Source of the DNA: a virus
IMG/VR virus record: IMGVR_UViG_3300011252_000299
Span: 1 to 35,568 of that record
DNA length: 35,568 bases
Strand: one strand, 5' to 3'
Below, in pieces: positions 7,204 to 13,727 of the stretch (the stretch's first letter is position 1; each line of letters opens with the position of its first letter). A model generated the notes under the pieces. The model was not told where the DNA came from and searched no databases. It worked only from the letters and a program-made list of their open reading frames with translations. Made by a program: the position numbers and the translations under genes.

Positions 7204-7228
7204 AAAAAGGGGAGTGTAAAACCTCCCC
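7204..7228 (-). terminator. GC-rich hairpin with T-tract on the minus strand
   Basis: GGGGAG (7209-7214) pairs with CTCCCC (7223-7228) across an 8-nt loop. On the + strand the hairpin is followed by ATTAAAA, not a T-run. On the minus strand it is followed by five Ts (the A-run at 7204-7208), the form of an intrinsic terminator for leftward transcripts. On the + strand it may still act as an attenuator, 15 bp before the next ATG. Confidence 0.45.
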
Positions 7229-7243
7229 ATTAAAACCTAAAAA

Positions 7244-7519
7244 ATGGAAGTACAAAAAGAATGGGAAAACGAGCAGGAGTATAAAGAGAGAATATGTTAT
7301 TTTGTAACAGTCTTTAGAAATGGCTTTTGTATCTCTCCACCTCTAGCAGATAATACAGATTTTCATCCTAGACTATTTACAGGAACACATGAGGAGTACG
7401 ATAATATTTTAAACAAGTATTATTTTAAAGGAGAGCATAATGGCAAATATGAAACTTACCATAAATATTATACACTTTGCGAATATAACAAAGCAGTTAA
7501 ACTAAATAGAAACAGATGA
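7244..7519 (+). CDS. Early hypothetical protein (91 aa)
   Basis: A soluble, aromatic-rich protein (CYFVTVFRNGFCISPPLADN and repeated Tyr-rich stretches such as KYETYHKYYTLCEYN). No domain recognised and too few cysteines for a zinc site. Its stop overlaps the next small gene by four bases (ATGA), so it is part of the same early operon leading to the ERF gene. Confidence 0.65.
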   Translation: MEVQKEWENEQEYKERICYFVTVFRNGFCISPPLADNTDFHPRLFTGTHEEYDNILNKYYFKGEHNGKYETYHKYYTLCEYNKAVKLNRNR

Positions 7520-7692
7520 CTAAAGAGGAAATTAAAGATAGTGTTTTTACAGCACTTAGAAAAGAGTTTGATAGCTCACAAAATAATACAAGATTAGTAG
7601 AGATTTGGATCACTACAAAACAGCTAGGATATTTTGAGGAAGCGCATGAAATGGAGGAAGATTTAAGAATAGAAAACGTAATTAAAAAATAA
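7516..7692 (+). CDS. Small hypothetical helical protein (58 aa)
   Basis: A 58-aa frame beginning MTKEEIKDSVFTALRKEF, strongly charged and predicted all-helical, with an acidic C-terminal half (FEEAHEMEEDLRIENV). The ATGA overlap with the upstream stop and the 4-bp gap to the ERF gene support it as real. No domain is recognised. Confidence 0.6.
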   Translation: MTKEEIKDSVFTALRKEFDSSQNNTRLVEIWITTKQLGYFEEAHEMEEDLRIENVIKK

Positions 7693-7696
7693 AGAT

Positions 7697-8224
7697 ATGA
7701 AAATTTACAAAAAACTACACGTAATACAAAAAGCAGTAAGCGGATTAAAAAAAGATAAATCTACCTACAATTATGATTATGTTACAGGAGCTAAAATATT
7801 AAGTTTTATTAAGCCTTTAATGGATAGTGAGGGTTTAATTTTAAAGCAGGAGATTTTAGATATTGAGAATATTAGACAAGATTATGTAACGTCTAAAGCT
7901 AAAGATGTAAACGAGATTTTAAGTAAAGTAATGATGCGTTTTACATGGGTAGATATAGAAACAGGAGATGTAGATATTAATTTATTTGGTGCTAATGGGC
8001 AAAATGGATGGGATAAAGGAGTAGGAAGTGCTTTAACTTATGCAGAAAGATATTTTTTATTAAAGTATTTTCATATTGCTACAGATGAGGATGATATAGA
8101 CCAACCAAAGCCTTTATTATCAGATGATAAGTTAAAAGGTTGTGAGAAATGGGATGCAAAACAAAAAGAAGCAGTAAAAAAACAATTTGACTTAACACCA
8201 GAACAAATAACAAAACTAAAATAA
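7697..8224 (+). CDS. erf: ERF-family single-strand annealing protein
   Basis: A 175-aa recombinase-type annealing protein that would pair complementary single strands during phage recombination. The ERF core is clear: YNYDYVTGAKILSFIKPLM (about residues 24-42), then GVGSALTYAERYFLLKYF (108-125), directly followed by the acidic DEDDID (130-135) that closes the conserved core. The C-terminal tail (about 140-175) is variable, as usual. Partners in this window are the SSB-like protein, the PD-(D/E)XK nuclease and NinG. Confidence 0.92.
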   Translation: MKIYKKLHVIQKAVSGLKKDKSTYNYDYVTGAKILSFIKPLMDSEGLILKQEILDIENIRQDYVTSKAKDVNEILSKVMMRFTWVDIETGDVDINLFGANGQNGWDKGVGSALTYAERYFLLKYFHIATDEDDIDQPKPLLSDDKLKGCEKWDAKQKEAVKKQFDLTPEQITKLK

Positions 8225-8225
8225 G

Positions 8226-8444
8226 ATGGCAAAGCAAAACAGATTTAAAAAAGATATACCATTTAGAGAGGGATGGGATAATGTAAATGAGGAATTATTA
8301 CAGGCTGTAAAAGAATCGCGAATAAGGAGCGAAAGAATAACATTTGTATTAACACCTAAAGAGAAAGAGAAGATGCAGGAGGACGCATTAAAAGCAGGTT
8401 ATATTAATAATAGTGATTACATTAGAAAAAAATTAAAATTATGA
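8226..8444 (+). CDS. Ribbon-helix-helix-like small DNA-binding protein
   Basis: A 72-aa protein. Residues about 36-72 (RITFVLTPKEKEKMQEDALK, then AGYINNSDYIRKKL) form a short beta strand followed by two helices, the pattern of RHH/MobC-like proteins that bind DNA as dimers. It begins one base after the ERF stop and overlaps the next gene by four bases. A transcription-factor role for the early region is plausible but inferred. Confidence 0.6.
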   Translation: MAKQNRFKKDIPFREGWDNVNEELLQAVKESRIRSERITFVLTPKEKEKMQEDALKAGYINNSDYIRKKLKL

Positions 8445-8581
8445 AAACAGAAATAGACAAAGTAAATAAAACTATTAATGAAATTGATAATGAGATTATA
8501 AAACTATTAAATGTGGTAATATCTATTCAAGATAAAATAATAATTAATTTAAAGAAACAAATTAAAACCCTAGAAAAATGA
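8441..8581 (+). CDS. Small coiled-coil peptide (46 aa)
   Basis: A frame of 46 residues with heptad-like spacing of Ile, Leu and Val and many charged residues (MKTEIDKVNKTINEIDNEII, later KIIINLKKQIKTLEK), so probably one long helix. It overlaps the upstream and downstream genes by four bases each, which is good evidence for translation. Function unknown. Confidence 0.55.
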   Translation: MKTEIDKVNKTINEIDNEIIKLLNVVISIQDKIIINLKKQIKTLEK

Positions 8582-8661
8582 AAAAAATAATAGCAGCAGG
8601 AGTACTAGGAATAATAACATTTAATGGATTAGCCATGATTATTTACTTAATATTAAAATAA
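8578..8661 (+). CDS. Single-span membrane peptide (27 aa)
   Basis: A 27-residue frame, MKKIIAAGVLGIITFNGLAM then a hydrophobic end: two lysines followed by one membrane segment. It starts inside the previous stop (ATGA) and ends one base before the next ATG, so its position in the operon supports expression. Such micro-proteins are common in phages, but the call rests on layout and topology only. Confidence 0.45.
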   Translation: MKKIIAAGVLGIITFNGLAMIIYLILK

Positions 8662-8662
8662 A

Positions 8663-8974
8663 ATGGAGAAATTTTTTAGTGAAAATCAAATAATTTGTAG
8701 AACTTGCAAACATAACTACAAAACATACGAGGGTAATTTTTCAAGGCAAAAGCTAACAAAGAGTGGTTTTAAATATATCTGCAAAGTATGTTGTTCTGCA
8801 GAACAGAAAAAAAGAAGGGATAAAAGAAGTATTGAAAAAGTAGAGAAAGAGATGCAATGGTATAGAGGTGCATGGATGGGAAGTAAAGAAAGAGAGCAGA
8901 TGCAAATTTATAACAGTCAAACTATTAAGAATAAAGAGTATGAGCAATTAGTAGCAACAATATTGAATCAATAA
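8663..8974 (+). CDS. Zinc-ribbon protein (103 aa)
   Basis: The N-terminal half holds C12-x2-C15 (ICRTCKHNY) and C40-x2-C43 (YICKVCC), spaced like a treble-clef zinc site, followed by a long basic helix (QKKRRDKRSIEKVEKE) that could contact nucleic acid. No HNH histidines follow, so it is not an obvious nuclease. It lies in the early operon between a membrane micro-protein and a coiled-coil peptide. Function unknown beyond probable zinc and nucleic-acid binding. Confidence 0.6.
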   Translation: MEKFFSENQIICRTCKHNYKTYEGNFSRQKLTKSGFKYICKVCCSAEQKKRRDKRSIEKVEKEMQWYRGAWMGSKEREQMQIYNSQTIKNKEYEQLVATILNQ

Positions 8975-8986
8975 ACAATTAAAACT

Positions 8987-9169
8987 ATGGACGCAAAAAT
9001 AAAAACAATAACAGAGTTACAAACAGAAGCTAATCAACTAATTGATAAGCTAGATTTAATGAAAAGGCAAAGAACAGAATTAAGCCAAAATATTAACCAA
9101 ACTAAAAAACAAATTAAGATATTAGAAGAAAGGATTCTGAATAATACACAGTACGAATTATATAATTAA
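8987..9169 (+). CDS. Small coiled-coil protein (60 aa)
   Basis: A 60-aa, nearly all-helical protein with heptad spacing (ELQTEANQLIDKLDLMKRQR, then LSQNINQTKKQIKILEE). Probably a dimeric coiled coil. It closes the first early operon: after it a 76-bp gap holds the promoter of the PAPS-reductase cassette. Confidence 0.6.
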   Translation: MDAKIKTITELQTEANQLIDKLDLMKRQRTELSQNINQTKKQIKILEERILNNTQYELYN

Positions 9170-9192
9170 ACCAATAAATAAATAAAAAAACA

Positions 9193-9221
9193 TTGTAGTA
9201 ATATATTTTTTACTATATTTG
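9193..9221 (+). promoter_or_regulatory. Promoter of PAPS-reductase cassette with internal dyad
   Basis: TTG at 9193-9195, an 18-bp spacer and TATATTTG at 9214-9221: one of the best promoter matches in the window. A dyad TAGTAA-N8-TTACTA (9196-9215) fills the spacer and touches the -7 box, so a bound protein would block or remodel the promoter. Confidence 0.75.
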
Positions 9222-9245
9222 TTGAAACTTTAAAACTATAAACAA

Positions 9246-9653
9246 ATGGAAATTAAAAGAATTTACCACTCATGGGAAAAATGGGAAGATTACAAAGCAG
9301 GATTTTATGACAATATATCTGGTAAAGATAAAAGCATAATGATTGACAAGGTCGTAGAAATGTTTTCTAGTAAAGATCTTACAGAAAAATACATGGATAA
9401 AGTGATTCATAACTGGTTTTATAGCTGTGAGCAAAATTTAACTAATAACGGTATGAATAAAATTGCTTATATAGGTCAAGCAGCTTGTTGTTTATACTTT
9501 GGTATTCCTGCAACCGTAACTATGGAGGCTTGGAGTGAAGTTGATGAAGAACATCAAATGGAAGCTAACGAGATAGCAACAAAAAAATTAAATGAGTGGG
9601 AAAGGATTTATTCTAAAGCTCTAATACAAATGTCTAGCGACAATAAATGTTAA
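9246..9653 (+). CDS. Conserved partner of PAPS-reductase/ParB phage cassettes
   Basis: A 135-aa protein with the pattern R-I-Y-H-x-W-E-x-W-E-D-Y-K-A-G near the N-terminus, then SCEQNLTNNGMNKIAYIGQA and CCLYFGIPATVTMEAW. From memory, phage proteins with this IYH...WEDYK...SCEHNLTN...GQAA signature occur next to IbrA/IbrB-like genes, as here. No catalytic motif is known to me. The conserved Cys, His and Asn residues could form an active or metal site. It shares the promoter at 9214 with the next two genes (4-bp gap). Confidence 0.7.
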   Translation: MEIKRIYHSWEKWEDYKAGFYDNISGKDKSIMIDKVVEMFSSKDLTEKYMDKVIHNWFYSCEQNLTNNGMNKIAYIGQAACCLYFGIPATVTMEAWSEVDEEHQMEANEIATKKLNEWERIYSKALIQMSSDNKC

Positions 9654-9657
9654 AATT

Positions 9658-10893
9658 ATGGCAAAGATAGATTTAGGAATGAATGTTTTAGATGCTGCTA
9701 TTGATAGAATAGAGTTTGCGTTTGATAACTTTGAGAAAATTTATGTTTCTTTTAGTGCAGGAAAAGATTCAACTGTTATGCTTCATTTAGCAATGGATGA
9801 GGCTAGAAAAAGAAAGCGTAAGATAGGTGTTTTAATTGTGGATTTAGAAGGTCAGTATAAATTTACAATCGATCACATAAACGAAATGATAAAGGAATAT
9901 GAGGAGTTTATAGATTTGTATTGGGTTTGTTTACCTTTACATTTAAGAAATGCAGTTTCTGTTTATGAGCCATTTTGGAAATGTTGGGATATAGAACGAA
10001 AAGAAGATTGGATAAGAGAAGCTCCAGAGCAAGCAATTACAGATTATAACTACTTTCCTTTCTTTAGAGATGGAATGGAGTTTGAGGAGTTTGTTCCAGA
10101 ATTTGGAGAGTGGTATTCAAAAGGAGAATTAACAGCCTGCATGGTAGGTATTAGAACAGACGAAAGTCTAAATAGATATAGAACAATTGCAAGCACTACA
10201 AAAACAAGATTTAAAGATAAGCAATTTACTACATTGGTAACTCCAAATGTTTTTAACTTTTATCCTGTTTACGATTGGCGAACAGAGGATGTTTGGATAT
10301 ATCATTCAAAATTCCCAAACAAGAGGTTAAACGAACTTTATGAGTTAATGAATAAAGCAGGATTATCAATACATCAACAAAGAATTTGTCAACCTTATGG
10401 AGATGACCAAAGAAGGGGTTTGTGGTTGTTTCATTTGATTGAGCCAGAAACATGGGCAAAAGTAGTGGCAAGGGTAAACGGTGCTAATTCTGGAGCTTTA
10501 TATGTAAATGAAAGCGGATCAATTACAGGTTATAATAAAATAACTAAACCAGACCACCACACATGGAAAAGTTTTGCAGAGTTGTTTTTAAACTCAGTAC
10601 CAGAAGTAACAAAAGAGCATTATTTAAATAAAATATTTACATTTACAGAGTGGTGGGAAAAAAGAGGTTATGAGGATGGTATTCCAGATGAAACACCTTA
10701 TTTATTAGAAGCTAAAAAACTAACACCTTCATGGAGGAGAGTATGTAAAGCATTATTAAGAAATGATTACTGGTGTAAAGGATTAGGGTTTACACAACAC
10801 AAAACAGCAGCATACCAAAATTACTTAGACTTAAAAAAGAAAAAAAGAGCAGAAGCTAAATTATTACAAACAAATAAATCAATTGAACTATGA
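9658..10893 (+). CDS. PAPS-reductase-like protein, IbrA/DUF3440-like
   Basis: A 411-aa member of the adenine-nucleotide alpha-hydrolase (PP-loop) superfamily. Residues 33-39 (SAGKDST) form the ATP pyrophosphate loop, GIRTDES at 164-170 is the second conserved motif, and the long C-terminal half is typical of the IbrA/DUF3440 branch rather than of assimilatory CysH. Relatives include DndC, which works in DNA phosphorothioation. In phages the substrate of this branch is not established to my knowledge. It overlaps the ParB-like gene by four bases, as expected for a functional pair. Confidence 0.88.
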   Translation: MAKIDLGMNVLDAAIDRIEFAFDNFEKIYVSFSAGKDSTVMLHLAMDEARKRKRKIGVLIVDLEGQYKFTIDHINEMIKEYEEFIDLYWVCLPLHLRNAVSVYEPFWKCWDIERKEDWIREAPEQAITDYNYFPFFRDGMEFEEFVPEFGEWYSKGELTACMVGIRTDESLNRYRTIASTTKTRFKDKQFTTLVTPNVFNFYPVYDWRTEDVWIYHSKFPNKRLNELYELMNKAGLSIHQQRICQPYGDDQRRGLWLFHLIEPETWAKVVARVNGANSGALYVNESGSITGYNKITKPDHHTWKSFAELFLNSVPEVTKEHYLNKIFTFTEWWEKRGYEDGIPDETPYLLEAKKLTPSWRRVCKALLRNDYWCKGLGFTQHKTAAYQNYLDLKKKKRAEAKLLQTNKSIEL

Positions 10894-11555
10894 AAAAATT
10901 AACATTACAACAAGAGGATATTATCGGAAGTTTCAAAAACATAATATCAAGAATGGAAAACTTTACAAATGATGAAGTAATAGAAACATGGAATGAAATT
11001 AAATTAATGATGCATGAAAACAGTCCATTAAAAACAGAGCCTGTGGATTGTGTTCTATGGGTAAAAAACGAAACTGTTTATGCTAATGATTACAACCCTA
11101 ATGCGGTAGCTCCTCCAGAAATGGAACTATTAAGGTTAAGTATTTCTAATGATGGGTATACACAACCAATAGTTTCTATGTTAGATGAAGCAGGAGATAA
11201 AAGAGAGGTTATAGATGGTTTTCACAGAAATAGAGTAGGAAAAGAATGTGAAGAAATTCAAAGTAGAGTTCATGGATATTTACCTGTAGTAACTATTAGA
11301 GAAAGTCAAGAGGGTAAATGCGATAGAATTGCATCTACAATAAGACACAACAGAGCTAGAGGTAAGCATCAAGTTGAAAGTATGTCAGAGATAGTAGTTG
11401 ATTTAAAAAAACGTAATTGGTCTCCGAAGAAGATAGGTAAAGAATTAGGAATGGATGCGGATGAGGTTTTAAGATTAACTCAAATATCTGGATTAACAGA
11501 AATGTTTAAGGATGGAGAATTTTCTAACGCTTGGGAAGCTAAAGCAAATTATTAA
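10890..11555 (+). CDS. ParB-like protein, IbrB type
   Basis: A 221-aa protein with a ParB/sulfiredoxin-type domain: LLRLSISNDGYTQPIVSML (about 80-98), IDGFHRNRVG (108-117) and STIRHNRARGKH (149-160). A helix-turn-helix-like segment follows (WSPKKIGKELGMDADEVLRL, 177-196). ParB-fold domains bind DNA, and some hydrolyse CTP or act as nucleases. The D-G-F-H-R motif sits where the ParB CTP-binding GERR motif lies. It is coupled to the PAPS-reductase-like gene and ends at a TAATTATG junction with the nuclease gene. Confidence 0.85.
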   Translation: MKKLTLQQEDIIGSFKNIISRMENFTNDEVIETWNEIKLMMHENSPLKTEPVDCVLWVKNETVYANDYNPNAVAPPEMELLRLSISNDGYTQPIVSMLDEAGDKREVIDGFHRNRVGKECEEIQSRVHGYLPVVTIRESQEGKCDRIASTIRHNRARGKHQVESMSEIVVDLKKRNWSPKKIGKELGMDADEVLRLTQISGLTEMFKDGEFSNAWEAKANY

Positions 11556-11557
11556 TT

Positions 11558-12175
11558 ATGATACTACCTAAAAAAGATAAAAATGGGAATGGCTACTTGA
11601 GCTATTCCCAAATAGCTTTATTTAAAAGAGATAGAGCCGAATATCTAGAACAGTATATTATTGGTAAAAAGTTTGAAGGGAATGCTTATACAGATTTTGG
11701 ATCTAATGTAGGAAATGCTTTAGAAACAAATAACTTTGAAAAGTTTACTAAAAATGAAGCAGGAATTTTACAGAAAGTTACCAGATTAGATGAGTTTGAA
11801 AGAAGGACTATTTTAAAATATGATGGATTTTATATTGTTGGTTATATTGATACTAACACAAAAGATTATTCAAAAATAATTGACTATAAAACTGGAGGTT
11901 TAAAAAAAGAAAGTCAATACAAAGATAAAGACTATACTCAACTACATTTATATGCTTTAAGTTTAAGGCAGGAAACAGGAATAACACCAAAAGAGGCAAG
12001 CGTTGAATTTATAAGGAGAGGAGGAAATGCTTTTAGAGGAGAAAAATTAACTGTAGCAAATGAAGATCCAATAAAAATAGATATAGATATTAGTTATAAT
12101 AGACTAAAAAGCGTATATTGGGAGACTTTAGAAGTTGCAAAAGAAATAGAAACTTTTTATAAACTAAGTAAATGA
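11558..12175 (+). CDS. PD-(D/E)XK nuclease, RecB/Cas4-like
   Basis: A 205-aa nuclease-fold protein. It opens with LSYSQIALFKRDRAEYLEQY, the entry helix of the RecB/Cas4-type family. E56 lies in an early helix, D98 in VGYIDT, and IIDYKTG (107-113) supplies D109 and K111. The QLHLYALSL helix (128-136) completes the family's Q-x3-Y motif. It would degrade or process DNA ends, giving single strands to the ERF and SSB-like proteins. The stop overlaps the next gene (ATGA). Confidence 0.85.
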   Translation: MILPKKDKNGNGYLSYSQIALFKRDRAEYLEQYIIGKKFEGNAYTDFGSNVGNALETNNFEKFTKNEAGILQKVTRLDEFERRTILKYDGFYIVGYIDTNTKDYSKIIDYKTGGLKKESQYKDKDYTQLHLYALSLRQETGITPKEASVEFIRRGGNAFRGEKLTVANEDPIKIDIDISYNRLKSVYWETLEVAKEIETFYKLSK

Positions 12176-12309
12176 AAAATCTAGTAAAAATAAGTACTTA
12201 TGCAAAGCAAATAGACAAATCAGTAACATGGGTTTATGAGTTAGCAAAGAGTGGTAAAATAAAAATAGTAGAAATAGATAAGGTAAAATTTGTAAAAACA
12301 ATTAAATAA
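12172..12309 (+). CDS. Excisionase/MerR-like small HTH protein (45 aa)
   Basis: A 45-residue frame, MKNLVKISTYAKQIDKSVTW then VYELAKSGKIKIVEIDKVKFV. The order (Y-A-K in the first helix, S-x-x-W-V-Y in the second, a GKIK turn, an IDK-x-KFV strand) matches miniature winged-helix proteins of the excisionase/MerR type. It overlaps the nuclease stop by four bases and precedes the SSB gene by 11 bp. No integrase is visible, so a regulatory role is more likely than excision. Confidence 0.6.
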   Translation: MKNLVKISTYAKQIDKSVTWVYELAKSGKIKIVEIDKVKFVKTIK

Positions 12310-12320
12310 ATAAATAAACT

Positions 12321-12659
12321 ATGGAGTTAAAAGGAAGAATTGAAAGTAAGCTAAAAGCTGAAACAGGAACAAGTAAAGCAGGTAAAGAGTGGACTAAACA
12401 AACTGTAATTATTAATAATGGGGATCAATACAATCCAAACACAGCTATATCATTTTTTGGAGATGATAAGGTAAAGATGTTAGAAAACTTTAAAGAAGGT
12501 GTAGAGGTTGTAATAGGTGTTAATATCTCATCTAAAGAGTTTAATGGTAAATGGTACAATCAGATAGATGGATGGAAAATTAGTGCAGGAGATAAAGCAC
12601 CTAATCCAGAGTTAAATAAAAGTGATGCAGAGGATGGGAGCGGAGATCTTCCATTTTAG
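12321..12659 (+). CDS. ssb: Single-stranded DNA-binding OB-fold protein (DUF3127-like)
   Basis: A 112-aa protein. The body (ELKGRIESKLKAETGTSKAG, later AISFFGDDKVKMLENFKEG) fits the DUF3127 OB-fold family common in Bacteroidota. The C-terminus is disordered and acidic and ends in DGSGDLPF, like the D-D-x-P-F tip by which SSB proteins recruit partners. It would coat ssDNA during replication and ERF-driven annealing. It is the last gene before the structured RNA element. Confidence 0.82.
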   Translation: MELKGRIESKLKAETGTSKAGKEWTKQTVIINNGDQYNPNTAISFFGDDKVKMLENFKEGVEVVIGVNISSKEFNGKWYNQIDGWKISAGDKAPNPELNKSDAEDGSGDLPF

Positions 12660-12662
12660 TAT

Positions 12663-12682
12663 TAATTATTAAATAATAATTA
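12663..12682. promoter_or_regulatory. Perfect 9+9 bp operator-like dyad at the RNA promoter
   Basis: TAATTATTA (12663-12671) and TAATAATTA (12674-12682) are perfect inverted repeats two bases apart, ending one base before the TATATTTG at 12684. A dimeric regulator bound here would cover the region upstream of the -7 box, where RNA polymerase must bind. The sequence is very AT-rich, so chance dyads are more likely than usual. Confidence 0.5.
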
Positions 12683-12683
12683 G

Positions 12684-12691
12684 TATATTTG
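12684..12691 (+). promoter_or_regulatory. Promoter of the structured RNA (-7 TATATTTG)
   Basis: A perfect TAnnTTTG. The start of transcription expected a few bases after it (about 12695-12699) coincides with the first base of the 5' hairpin at 12698. There is no TTG at normal -33 spacing; the operator-like dyad occupies that region. Confidence 0.7.
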
Positions 12692-12697
12692 TAAAAG

Positions 12698-12803
12698 TTT
12701 GTTATTGTAAGATGTCGAGAAACTAATAACAAAACAAGGAATTAATACAATTACCCTTATAGAATGAAGCCCTCGACAGGTGGATTTTTATAAGGGTTTT
12801 TTA
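12698..12803 (+). ncRNA. Candidate small RNA with two hairpins and kissing loop
   Basis: The 5' hairpin pairs 12698-12706 (TTTGTTATT) with 12725-12733 (AATAACAAA), nine perfect pairs around an 18-nt loop. The 3' hairpin pairs 12753-12764 with 12786-12797 (ACCCTTATA/TATAAGGGT plus three more pairs). Loop 1 carries TGTCGAG (12713-12719) and loop 2 carries CTCGACA (12772-12778), perfect complements, so a 7-bp loop-loop helix is predicted. Six Ts follow the second hairpin. No frame of note lies inside. It may be a free RNA or the attenuating leader of the gene at 12827. Family not recognised. Confidence 0.7.
12753..12803 (+). terminator. Intrinsic terminator forming the RNA's 3' hairpin
   Basis: A 12-bp stem (12753-12764 with 12786-12797, one G-U pair) followed by TTTTTT and then ATTT. 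The 21-nt loop is unusually large for a terminator and contains the 7-mer that can pair with the upstream loop. Confidence 0.75.
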
Positions 12804-12826
12804 TTTAACTTAAATTAATTTATATT

Positions 12827-13048
12827 ATGGAACACTCAATGTATCACGAAGGATTAAACACAGAATTAGTAATTGATGAAACGCTATGCGAAAATACAAG
12901 TATAGAGATAAACGACTTAACCAATGGAACTTCTACACATCATTTTTTAACACCTAAAGAGCTTAGAAGTTTTATAGGTATATTGCTTCATATACAGGCA
13001 AAGAAGAAAAAAGATAGTGAGTTTGAACGTTTGTCTAAATCTTTTTAA
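12827..13048 (+). CDS. Small hypothetical protein (73 aa) after the RNA element
   Basis: A 73-aa protein, acidic N-terminal half (NTELVIDETLCENTSIEIND) and a helical basic C-terminal half (LTPKELRSFIGILLHIQAKK). The middle, HHFLTPKELRSFIG, suggests a beta hairpin plus helix. No family recognised. It begins 24 bp after the intrinsic terminator, so its expression would depend on read-through or an unseen promoter. It joins the replisome organiser gene through a TAATTATG junction. Confidence 0.65.
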   Translation: MEHSMYHEGLNTELVIDETLCENTSIEINDLTNGTSTHHFLTPKELRSFIGILLHIQAKKKKDSEFERLSKSF

Positions 13049-13050
13049 TT

Positions 13051-13725
13051 ATGGATAGTGGTTATATTTTATTATCTAGAGGAGTACTAGATAGTGATGT
13101 TTTTGCATCTCAGAAACTACTCAAAATATGGGTTTGGTGTTTATGTAAAGCAAACTTTAAAGATCGTTTTGTTCCTTTAAAAATTGGAAAAGGAGAAACA
13201 GTTGTTAGTGTTAAAAGAGGCTCTTTTATATTTGGCAGACATAAAGCAGAGGAGGAATTATTTATTGATGGCTCAACTATCTATAAATCAATCAAAAAGC
13301 TAGAAAAAATGGATATGATAAAAATTGAAAGTAACAACCAATATTCAATCGTAACTATCTGTAAATACAATACTTATCAAGATGCTAATATTTACAAGGT
13401 AACAACCAAAGAACAAGTAAGTCTCAACCAAGTAACAAGTAAGTCTCAACCAAGTAACACAACTAAAGCATTACCTAATGTTAATAATGATAAGAAAGAA
13501 TTATTAAAGGATTGGCTAGATTATAGGATTGAAATTAAAAAAGAAATTAAATCTAACGCAACAATGAAAACATTAATTAACAGGTTTAACAAAGAGCCTT
13601 TAAGTGTTGTTAAAAATGTAGTTAATCAATCAATAGAAAATAATTATCAAGGTTTATTTTGGGATAAAGCAGTTAAAGAAAAAAAGAAATCCTCAAAATC
13701 AGCAACATCTAATTTATCTTTTTAA
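13051..13725 (+). CDS. Replisome organiser / replication initiator
   Basis: A 224-aa protein. The N-terminal winged-helix part matches phage replisome-organiser N-domains: ILLSRGVLDSDVFASQKLLK, IWVWCLCKANFKDR, KRGSFIFGRHKAEEEL and a helix pair with STIYKSIKKLEKMDMIKIES. A linker (about 115-150) contains the repeat-encoded segment. The C-terminal part (KDWLDYRIEIKKEIKSNATM, then QGLFWDKA) resembles DnaD/DnaT-type ssDNA- or helicase-binding tails. Expected role: open the origin and load the helicase encoded next door. Confidence 0.75.
   Translation: MDSGYILLSRGVLDSDVFASQKLLKIWVWCLCKANFKDRFVPLKIGKGETVVSVKRGSFIFGRHKAEEELFIDGSTIYKSIKKLEKMDMIKIESNNQYSIVTICKYNTYQDANIYKVTTKEQVSLNQVTSKSQPSNTTKALPNVNNDKKELLKDWLDYRIEIKKEIKSNATMKTLINRFNKEPLSVVKNVVNQSIENNYQGLFWDKAVKEKKKSSKSATSNLSF
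13413..13456. repeat. Two perfect 22-bp tandem repeats; candidate origin iterons
   Basis: The 22-bp unit at 13413-13434 (it contains GTAAGTCTCAACC) is repeated exactly at 13435-13456, plus two bases of a third copy. 22 is not a multiple of three, so the two copies are read in different frames, giving unrelated residues (QVSLNQ and KSQPSN). This favours selection on DNA. A related sequence (GGTAACAACCAA) precedes them at about 13398. Phage origins often lie inside the initiator gene. Confidence 0.6.
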
Positions 13726-13727
13726 TT

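Noticed and set aside
12172-12309. Excisionase as evidence of a temperate phage
   Set aside because: A 45-aa winged-helix protein is not specific, and no integrase, repressor or att site is seen.
12698-12803. tRNA, tmRNA or known small ribozyme at the structured RNA
   Set aside because: No cloverleaf, no CCA end and no hammerhead core; the two-hairpin kissing-loop layout explains the pairing better.
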